A stretch of 64,000 nt of DNA from UBA6627 sp965248675. Its GTDB lineage: Bacteria; Chloroflexota; Dehalococcoidia; UBA2979. Location: positions 62,001 through 126,000 of the forward strand of contig CBDFJZ010000003.1 of assembly GCA_965248675.1 (NCBI GenBank), written 5' to 3'. Below are positions 58,012 to 64,000 of the stretch, in pieces. The position numbers were made by a program, and so were the translations under genes. The first letter of the stretch is position 1, and each line of letters begins with the position of its first letter. Under the pieces are notes generated by a model. It had not been told where the DNA came from and made no database searches. It saw only the letters and a program-made list of their open reading frames with translations.

Positions 58012-59163
58012 CTAGCGGGCGTCGATCTCGACGAAGTCGCGGTGCTCCGGACCAACATAGATCTGGCGCGGCCGGAAGATGCGATTTCCTGACTCCCACT
58101 GTTCCTGCATGTTCACCATCCAGCCCGCCGTGCGGGACGCGGCGAACAGCGGCGTGAAGAAGTCGATCGGGATCCCGATCGCCTCGAACAAACAGCCCGA
58201 GAACAGGTCGACGTTTGGGAACAGCCCGCGGTCGCCCAGGCGATCGGTCGCGACCTTCTCGACGGTGAGCGCGATCTGATAGTGGTCGGCGGCCGGGGTG
58301 CCGTCCTCGATCACTTCGTCGGCGAGGCGCTGAATGACATTCGAGCGCGGGTCCTTGACGTGGTAGACGCGGTGCCCGAAGCCCGGGATCTTGAACTTGT
58401 CGTCCAGCAGCCGCGCGATCTCCTCCTCGGCCTTCGCCGGGTCGCCGATCTGCTGGAAGAGGCGCAGCGAGCCCTCGTTCGCCCCGCCGTGGGCGGGACC
58501 GGAGAGCGCGCCGATGCCGGCCGAGACGACCGCCTCCGGCTCCCCCTTCGTCGAGGCGACGACGCGCGCGGTGAACGTCGAGGCGTTCCCGGCGGAGTGA
58601 TCCGCCTGCAGAATCAGCAGCGCGTCCATCACGCGCACTTGCCGGTCCGTCGGCTCATCGCCGGTGATCATCCGCACCAGCATCCGGGCGTGGGACTCGC
58701 CGTCACGAGGTCCGTCGTACGGGCGTCCGTCGACCGCCTGCGCGATCACGCCGACCAGGTGGCCGACCTTCGCGATCAGCGTCTGGCCACGGCCAATCAC
58801 GGTATCGACCTTGCGTTCGAAATCGTTGTCCATCGGCCCGAGGGTCGCTGCCGCCGCCTGGAGGGCGAACATCGGGTGCGTGATCGTGGCCGCGCGACGG
58901 GCGATCTCAATCTGCTCGTCGGTGAGCGAGCGCTCCCGCTCAAACAAAACCCGCATCTCGTCGATGTGGGCCTGGGTTGGAAGCTCTCCGTCGTAGAGGA
59001 GCGCTACGATCTCCTCGAAGGTGCCCCCGGCACCCGTGAGATCTTCAATCGAATAGCCTCGATACGTCAGCCGCCCGACCTCGCCCTCGACGAGCGAGAC
59101 GGCCGACTCAGCGATCGGGACTCCTTCAAGGCCCGGGCTGAAGCTTGGCGTCTCCAGTGTCAT
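58012..59163 (-). CDS. citrate synthase
   Basis: A 383-residue citrate synthase of the short (type I) class that condenses acetyl-CoA and oxaloacetate. Catalytic residues appear in ILQADHSAGNASTFTAR (His), GALSGPAHGGANEG (His) and FAASRTAGWMVNMQEQ region, with PGFGHRVYHVKDPRS binding oxaloacetate. It begins VPIAESAVSLVEGEVGRLTY, like 2-methylcitrate or citrate synthases, so a methylcitrate role is not excluded. ATG 59163 follows GGGGGGAGTTG. Its -10 box lies about 120 bp upstream. Confidence 0.93.
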   Translation of the reverse strand: MTLETPSFSPGLEGVPIAESAVSLVEGEVGRLTYRGYSIEDLTGAGGTFEEIVALLYDGELPTQAHIDEMRVLFERERSLTDEQIEIARRAATITHPMFALQAAAATLGPMDNDFERKVDTVIGRGQTLIAKVGHLVGVIAQAVDGRPYDGPRDGESHARMLVRMITGDEPTDRQVRVMDALLILQADHSAGNASTFTARVVASTKGEPEAVVSAGIGALSGPAHGGANEGSLRLFQQIGDPAKAEEEIARLLDDKFKIPGFGHRVYHVKDPRSNVIQRLADEVIEDGTPAADHYQIALTVEKVATDRLGDRGLFPNVDLFSGCLFEAIGIPIDFFTPLFAASRTAGWMVNMQEQWESGNRIFRPRQIYVGPEHRDFVEIDAR

Positions 59164-59281
59164 CAACTCCCCCCACACTGAGTTCTCGCGTCCGCTGCCG
59201 GCGCGGAGCTCTCGGTGCTCGTGACCACGCGGCGGGACGGGGTCGCTGGCGCCGCGGCGCGCGCCCTCATCACGCACGGAG

Positions 59282-59287
59282 ATTATA
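59282..59287 (-). promoter_or_regulatory. -10 box (TATAAT) of citrate synthase
   Basis: On the minus strand this is a perfect TATAAT hexamer in GGACTATAATCTCC, within an otherwise G+C-rich 254-bp gap (59164-59417). It implies a 5' leader of about 110 nt. No convincing -35 was seen. Confidence 0.55.
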
Positions 59288-59417
59288 GTCCACGGCCCCT
59301 GACGCCTCGGTGACTTACGTCGTGAATGAGTAGAGTTCGCCGGCGATGTACCCGCGGCGTCGCTACAGCTCAGGATCGGCCGTATTCGGGTGCAATCGGC
59401 CAATACGAGGCGGAAAA

Positions 59418-60137
59418 TCAGGGTTCCGAAGAGGATGCTCCGACTGACATCGTGATGAAGTCTTGAAGCAGATCGTGGACTTCGTCAGCCACCTCTAGCA
59501 GCCCGTGGCCCGCCCCATCCAGGATCTCGAGGCGTTTCGGCTGCTCGGCGCGCTCGAAGATATCCTTCGACGCCGCTTGATCGAGGATCTCGTCGCTTGA
59601 GCCATGGATCAGCAGCAGCGGCTTCTTCAACTCCTCAACCGTCTGCGTGCCGAACCGCTGCGACGACATGGCGACGACCCCCGTGATCAGGTCCGACAGC
59701 TCGCCCGCCTTGATCGCGACTGCGCCACCGAAGGAATGACCGACGACCACCGCCTCGGTCGCGCCGATCCCCTTCAGAAAGGACGCACCGGCGAGGGCGT
59801 CGACGACGGACTCCTCGAACTCACCGGGTTCGCGGTATTCGACCCGCAGCGAGGTCACGCCCACGGCGACCAGCTCTTCCGCGATCCGCTCATAGATCGC
59901 GTTCGCGGGGCCGCGGACGCCACCCCCCGCGCCGCCGAGGAAAATCACGCACCCGGTCTTGCCTTCGCACGGACGGAGATGCGTCGTGATCTCGCCGCGG
60001 GTCGTGCTCAGCTCGACCTTCATCTCGCCCGGAACGTCGCCCGGCGCCGCCCGCACGCCGCGGATCGAGAGCGTCAGGTCGCTGTGATCGCCCTCGACCG
60101 ACGATGATGCGCCGTTCCCGCCGTTGTCGTTGGTCAT
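59418..60137 (-). CDS. alpha/beta hydrolase (dienelactone hydrolase-like)
   Basis: A 239-residue alpha/beta hydrolase. The nucleophile elbow is VVVGHSFGGAVAI, the acid residue is in LLIHGSSDEILD and the histidine in LDGAGHGLLE. The oxyanion region is CVIFLGGAGGGVRGPAN. It is cytoplasmic with an unknown ester or amide substrate. The gene stands alone between gatA and the citrate synthase gene on the same strand. Confidence 0.88.
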   Translation of the reverse strand: MTNDNGGNGASSSVEGDHSDLTLSIRGVRAAPGDVPGEMKVELSTTRGEITTHLRPCEGKTGCVIFLGGAGGGVRGPANAIYERIAEELVAVGVTSLRVEYREPGEFEESVVDALAGASFLKGIGATEAVVVGHSFGGAVAIKAGELSDLITGVVAMSSQRFGTQTVEELKKPLLLIHGSSDEILDQAASKDIFERAEQPKRLEILDGAGHGLLEVADEVHDLLQDFITMSVGASSSEP

Positions 60138-60201
60138 CGGCGCAGACTAGCACCGGTCAACATCGCGACGGAATCACACATTGCGAGGCCGGCTCGGACC
60201 G

Positions 60202-61680
60202 CTAACCGGCCGTGGGCGGTGCCTGCTGATGCCAATCGGTCTCCGCCTGGTAGGCGTGCGTCGCGCGCAGCAGCGTCGCCTCGTCGAACGGCCGGCCGAT
60301 CAGGTGCAGGCCGACCGGCAGGCCCTGGTCGAACCCGCAGGGGATGCTGATCGCCGGGTTGCCGGCGATGTTCACCGGCAGCGTGTACAGGTCGTTGAGG
60401 TACATCGCGTACGGGTCGTCCATCTTCTCGCCGATGCCGAACGCAACCGATGGCGCGGTCGGCGTCAGCAGCAGATCATGGTCGTGCAAGGCCGCTTCAA
60501 ACTCGCGCCGGATCAACGTGCGCACCTTCTGCGCTTTCAGGTAATACGCGTCGTAGTAGCCCGCCGACAGCGCGTAGGTCCCGATCATGATCCGGCGCTT
60601 CACCTCGTCCCCGAACCCGCGACCGCGCGTCGTCGACATCTCCTCGTCCACGGAGTCGCCTTCCGTGAAGCTGTAGCCGTACTTCACCCCGTCGTAGCGC
60701 GCGAGGTTCGCCGACGCCTCCGACGGCGCGATGATGTAGTAGACCGGCAGCGCCGCGGGCGTCGTCGGTAGCTCGACCGCGCGGTCGATCACCGCTCCGC
60801 CCGCCTCGAACACCTCGATCGCCGCCTCCACGGCGGCGCGCACGCCGTCATCGAGGCCCTCAGCGAACAACTGGCTCGGCACGCCGACCCGCAGGCCCTC
60901 GAGGCCGCGCTCGAACTCGCCGGAGTAGTCGGGCACCGGCTCCGGCGCGGTCGTCGAGTCGAGCCGGTCGACGCCGGCGATCGCGGTGAGCAGATCAGCG
61001 ACGTCCTGCGCATCCCGCCCGAACGGGCCGACTTGCTCCAGGGAAGACGCGAACGCAACGACGCCGTAGCGGCTGACACGGCCGTACGTCGGCTTCAACC
61101 CCACCACGCCGCACAGCGCGGCTGGCTGACGGATCGAGCCGCCGGTGTCCGTTCCGAGCGAGAGCGGCACGCCTCGCGACGCGACCGTCACCGCCGAGCC
61201 GCCCGAAGAGCCACCGGGGACGCGGCTGGTATCCCACGGGTTGCGGACCGGGCCGAACGCTGAATGTTCGTTCGACGAACCCATCGCGAACTCGTCGAGG
61301 TTGGTCTTCCCGACGATGACCGCGCCCGCGGCCTGCAGCCGCTCGACGACCGTGCAGTCGAAGATCGGCCGGTAGCCCTCGAGCATCCGCGATCCCGCCG
61401 AGGTCGGGACGCCCTTCGTCGAGAGCAGGTCCTTGACGCCGACCGGTACGCCGGTCAGCGGCCCCCCGTCGCCCGTGGAGAGCCGAGCGTCGGCCGTCTC
61501 GGCCTGTTCGAACGCCAGCTCCTCGGTGACCGAGATGTAGGCGTTGAGCGTGTCCTGCTGACCGCGAATTCGCGCGAGCGTCGCCTCCGCAAGCTCGCGC
61601 GAGCTGTACTCGCCCCCGCGCAGCGCCGCCGCATGCTCGTGCGCGGTCCGGCCGAGGTCGATCGAAGGCTCGCTGGTCAC
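60202..61680 (-). CDS. gatA: aspartyl/glutamyl-tRNA(Asn/Gln) amidotransferase subunit A
   Basis: A 492-residue amidase-signature GatA that releases ammonia from glutamine for Gln-tRNA or Asn-tRNA formation. The triad is K in GVPVGVKDLLSTKG, the cis-Ser in RVPGGSSGGSAVTVA and the nucleophile in LGTDTGGSIRQPAALCG. Other GatA-specific phrases are MGSSNEHSAFGPVRNPWD and YDGVKYGYSF. The GTG start overlaps the gatC stop (GTGA). gatB is not adjacent. Confidence 0.96.
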   Translation of the reverse strand: MTSEPSIDLGRTAHEHAAALRGGEYSSRELAEATLARIRGQQDTLNAYISVTEELAFEQAETADARLSTGDGGPLTGVPVGVKDLLSTKGVPTSAGSRMLEGYRPIFDCTVVERLQAAGAVIVGKTNLDEFAMGSSNEHSAFGPVRNPWDTSRVPGGSSGGSAVTVASRGVPLSLGTDTGGSIRQPAALCGVVGLKPTYGRVSRYGVVAFASSLEQVGPFGRDAQDVADLLTAIAGVDRLDSTTAPEPVPDYSGEFERGLEGLRVGVPSQLFAEGLDDGVRAAVEAAIEVFEAGGAVIDRAVELPTTPAALPVYYIIAPSEASANLARYDGVKYGYSFTEGDSVDEEMSTTRGRGFGDEVKRRIMIGTYALSAGYYDAYYLKAQKVRTLIRREFEAALHDHDLLLTPTAPSVAFGIGEKMDDPYAMYLNDLYTLPVNIAGNPAISIPCGFDQGLPVGLHLIGRPFDEATLLRATHAYQAETDWHQQAPPTAG

Positions 61681-61970
61681 GATTCGTCTAGCACGGCCCG
61701 CACCCGGAAGTAGCCGTCCTCGCGACGCGGCGCGCTCTCCAGCGCCGCCTCGCGCGAAACCGTGTCCCCCGCCTCGTCCGCGCGCTCGACATTCGTCAGC
61801 TCGAAGCTCTGAGCGGTCGGCGGAACCTCGTCGGTGTCGATCTCGCTGAGCACCTCGAAGTGATCGAGGATCGACGAGAGCTGCGCCTGCATCCGCACCA
61901 CCTCCTCCTCGGAGAGCGCGATCCGCGCAAGCCGGGCCACGTGCCGCACTTCGTCAGTCGACAGCGCCAT
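61677..61970 (-). CDS. gatC: aspartyl/glutamyl-tRNA amidotransferase subunit C
   Basis: A 97-residue GatC, the small subunit that braces GatA against GatB. It begins LSTDEVRHVARLARIALSEE, and the C-terminal half PTAQSFELTNVERADEA with PRREDGYFRVRAVLDE is diagnostic. ATG 61970 follows GGAGGCCGTG; an earlier ATG at 61994 is less likely. It is translationally coupled to gatA. Confidence 0.95.
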   Translation of the reverse strand: MALSTDEVRHVARLARIALSEEEVVRMQAQLSSILDHFEVLSEIDTDEVPPTAQSFELTNVERADEAGDTVSREAALESAPRREDGYFRVRAVLDES

Positions 61971-62299
61971 CACGGCCTCCGGAGCGGGAACCAACGAGCG
62001 TGCTCACTCGTTCTTGCGAGGTGGCTGTTCTTACCCAACGAGGTCAACGGGACGTCCGTACTGGACCACGCCTGTTGGATGCCCGTACGGGACAGATGCC
62101 TACTATAGGAACGCCCCTCCCACCACACCACTGCCGTGTTTGGCGGTCGAATCGCGATCCGGCGCGCCCCGGCGGCACGTTCGGTCAACTCGACTCGACG
62201 GCGCCGAGGAACGTACGATCGACGGCGTGCTCCGCGCTGGCGGGCGAACGAGCACACCCACGCCGCCCCACTCCCCGGCGGCCGAAGGGGACTCAGTTC
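61971..62299. other. 329-bp divergent region between gatC and a methyltransferase
   Basis: On the minus strand TATAGT (62107-62102) could be the gatC -10 box, leaving a leader of about 125 nt. That leader contains the palindrome CCCGTACGGG (62082-62091), a GTCC-GTACT-GGAC hairpin and an ACGAG/CTCGT pair. No T-box specifier pattern was recognised. On the plus strand only AAGGGG ahead of the GTG at 62300 stands out. Confidence 0.35.
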
Positions 62300-63163
62300 G
62301 TGACGAACGCCCCCACCCGCGGTCCCGCGTTGGCTGACACGAGCACGGCTCTCGACCGCGGTGACGCCGAGACTCAGCCGGACGCCGCCCGCCTCGGAAA
62401 CCCGAGCTTCGTCTGGCGTTTCGGACAGGAGCGCCGGCTCGCGATCATCGAGCGCTATGTCTACCTCGAGGGCCGGCGCACGCTCGACCTCGGCTGCGGC
62501 ATCGGCGAGTACGTCCGCGCCTTCGCGCGCCAGGGCGCGGATGCGATCGGCCTCGACATCGACGCGCCGCGCCTCACCGAAGCGCGCCGGCGCTCGATCA
62601 ACGGTGGGTGGCCCTCGGGCCCGCGATCCTCGACGACGAGCATCGAGTTCCTCGCCGCCGCGGGCGAGGCGCTCCCCTTCCGCGATGCGTCGCTGGACGT
62701 GATCGTCCTCAACGAGGTAATCGAGCACGTCGATGATGATCGAGCGACGCTCCGCGACGTCTCCCGCGTACTGACCGATGAAGGGCGCTGCGTGATCTTC
62801 GCGCCGAACCGCCTCTATCCGTTCGAAACCCACGGCATCTACGTCGGGAAGCGCTACGTCTTCGGGAACATCCCGTTCGTGAACTGGCTCCCGCGCGCGC
62901 TCCGCGACCGGCTCGTTCCCCATGCCCGCGTCTACGGTCACGGCGACTGGCGGCGCCTGATCGAGGGCAGCGACCTCGAGATCGTCGACCACGGGTACGT
63001 ATTCGCGGGCTACGACAACATCGCCGGGCGCTGGCCGCGGATCGCCCGCGCGGTTCGAGCCATCTCGTACTGGGCCGAGGGCAACCTCCTCGGACGCTTC
63101 GGCCTTTCCCACCTCGTGATCCTGCGCCGCCGTCCTGAGGCATCCCCGCGGAGCGCCCCGTGA
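62300..63163 (+). CDS. class I SAM-dependent methyltransferase
   Basis: A 287-residue methyltransferase. SAM motif I is TLDLGCGIGEYVRAFARQG, the acidic loop is IGLDIDAPRLTEARRR, and the post-motif region is LNEVIEHVDDDRATLRDVSR. The C-terminal half (HGIYVGKRYVFGNIPFVNWL) suggests a lipid or glycan substrate, but none can be named. GTG 62300 follows AAGGGG. Its TGA overlaps the GTG of the penicillin-binding protein gene (GTGA), linking it to cell-wall synthesis by operon structure. Confidence 0.85.
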   Translation: MTNAPTRGPALADTSTALDRGDAETQPDAARLGNPSFVWRFGQERRLAIIERYVYLEGRRTLDLGCGIGEYVRAFARQGADAIGLDIDAPRLTEARRRSINGGWPSGPRSSTTSIEFLAAAGEALPFRDASLDVIVLNEVIEHVDDDRATLRDVSRVLTDEGRCVIFAPNRLYPFETHGIYVGKRYVFGNIPFVNWLPRALRDRLVPHARVYGHGDWRRLIEGSDLEIVDHGYVFAGYDNIAGRWPRIARAVRAISYWAEGNLLGRFGLSHLVILRRRPEASPRSAP

Positions 63164-64000
63164 GCAGAAGACGTCATAGCGCGATGCGCCGCCGCGTGCG
63201 GGCGCGAGCCGCGCTGCAGGCCGGCGCGAGGAAGACCAGCGTCCGATCGAAACTGCTGATCGTCCTTGGGGGGCTGTTCCTTTTCGTCATGCTGGCCGGC
63301 GGCGCGGCTGCCGGCGGCGTCGCGATCTACGGGTTCAATCGCTACAACGAGATCGCCGACACCGTCATCCCCCCGGAGGAGCTGATCGCCCAGCTACCGA
63401 GCGGCGGCGCACGCGTCTACGACCGCAACGGTGAGCTGTTGTACGAGTTCGTCGACGAGTTCACCGGCCTCCGCCGCCCCGTCCCGATCGAGCAGATCTC
63501 GGAGTTCCTGATCCTCGCGACGCTCTCCGTCGAGGACCCCTCCTTCTACGACAACAACGGCCTGAACACGCGCGGGCTCGCTCGCGCCGCGATCGAGAAC
63601 CTCACCCCCTACGGCGGAGATTTCCTCGAAGGGTCCGGTGGTTCGTCGATCACCCAGCAGCTCGCGAAGAACGTCTACATCCCGCTCGAGGAGCGCAGCG
63701 AGCGTTCAATCGACCGCAAGATCCGCGAGATGGTGATCGCCCTCGAGCTGACCGACTCCTACGAGAAGGATCAGATCCTCAGCTGGTACTTGAACTCGAT
63801 CTCGTACGGCGGCATTTACACCGGCATCGAAGCGGCCGCCCAGGGCTACTTCGACAAGACCGCCGCCGAGCTCACGCTCCCCGAGGCGGCGCTGCTCGCC
63901 GGCATCCCGCAGCGCCCCGCGCTCTACTACCCCTTCAATCACATAGATCCCTTGACCGGCCAGCTCGCGATCGGAAGCCCGCCCCGCATCCGCCAGAGCC
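63160..64000 (+). CDS. class A penicillin-binding protein, 5' part (cut by window end)
   Basis: The GTG at 63160 opens a frame that stays open to the window edge (about 280 codons seen). A basic cytoplasmic tail and one transmembrane helix (LLIVLGGLFLFVMLAGGAAA) precede the GT51 glycosyltransferase domain. Its motifs are ATLSVEDPSFYDNNGLN (catalytic Glu), GGSSITQQLAKNVY, RKIREMVIALELT and ILSWYLNSISYG. It polymerises lipid II at the outer membrane face. The transpeptidase domain should follow. An alternative ATG is at 63184. Confidence 0.93.
   Translation, partial: MSRRRHSAMRRRVRARAALQAGARKTSVRSKLLIVLGGLFLFVMLAGGAAAGGVAIYGFNRYNEIADTVIPPEELIAQLPSGGARVYDRNGELLYEFVDEFTGLRRPVPIEQISEFLILATLSVEDPSFYDNNGLNTRGLARAAIENLTPYGGDFLEGSGGSSITQQLAKNVYIPLEERSERSIDRKIREMVIALELTDSYEKDQILSWYLNSISYGGIYTGIEAAAQGYFDKTAAELTLPEAALLAGIPQRPALYYPFNHIDPLTGQLAIGSPPRIRQS

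Noticed and set aside
60202..61680. gatA as a third general amidase like those at 27.8-30.6 kb
   Set aside because: It overlaps gatC and carries GatA-specific motifs, so it is the tRNA amidotransferase subunit.
1..64000. tRNA, rRNA or riboswitch genes
   Set aside because: I looked for T-loop/acceptor pairs and common riboswitch cores by eye and found none convincing; tRNAscan-SE and Infernal would be decisive.

Overview
The window is strongly G+C-rich, gene-dense chromosomal DNA with short intergenic gaps and frequent GTG/TTG starts and GTGA/ATGA overlaps. No rRNA, tRNA, phage or transposase gene was recognised. Several traits fit a member of the Chloroflexota (perhaps Dehalococcoidia-like), and Actinomycetota is the main alternative: a UPF0182 membrane protein, a nickel superoxide dismutase with its own maturation protease, a CIRCE-controlled groEL, an ECF sigma/RskA-like anti-sigma pair, and abundant hotdog and amidase genes. 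This placement is inference from gene content.

Layout. 1-6.2 kb: a Rieske domain and a TPP enzyme that look like one broken fusion gene, a small kinase, a base-excision glycosylase, a formyltransferase, and an HxlR-MaoC-MaoC-thioesterase operon. 6.2-10.4 kb: peroxiredoxin, a thioesterase with a premature stop, and a Fur-regulated zinc/manganese-type ABC transporter. 10.5-18.9 kb: an AI-2E family transporter, the sigma/anti-sigma pair, membrane proteins, UDG, DinB, a YyaL-like protein, PspC and EVE proteins. 19-23.7 kb: an iron-sulfur and metal block (ErpA-type carrier, SufR-like regulator, cysteine desulfurase with tandem palindromic operators, orphan nuoB, sodN-sodX). 23.8-32 kb: a twice-frameshifted HDOD gene, groEL, a glutaredoxin-like protein, tandem amidases (one interrupted) and an MFS pump. 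32-35.9 kb: lipoprotein, selD, nth and an acetyltransferase, with dispersed repeats. 36-47.3 kb: an arginine biosynthesis cluster (argJ, argB, argD, argG, argH) with a UPF0182 gene, an orphan DNA methyltransferase, a UbiG-like methyltransferase and rpe. 47.6-64 kb: rpmB, a phosphoesterase, recG, trmH-like, argS, trpS, citrate synthase, gatA/gatC, and the start of a class A penicillin-binding protein.

The most notable item is selD (33253-34320, minus). Its conserved reading frame runs through an in-frame TGA exactly at the catalytic Cys/Sec position, and a stem-loop of bacterial SECIS type starts 11 nt after the codon. The organism therefore probably makes selenoproteins, and a standard gene caller would lose the SelD N-terminus. 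Other in-frame breaks (Rieske/TPP, thioesterase, HDOD, second amidase) do not fit recoding. They look like nonsense or frameshift lesions, or consensus errors.

Non-coding structure is rich: a three-copy dispersed intergenic repeat, two minisatellites, a 42-bp near-palindrome in front of the metal-transporter operon, two 29-bp-spaced palindromes in front of the cysteine desulfurase, a CIRCE element, several terminators, and short tandem duplications of the 3' ends of argJ and nth.
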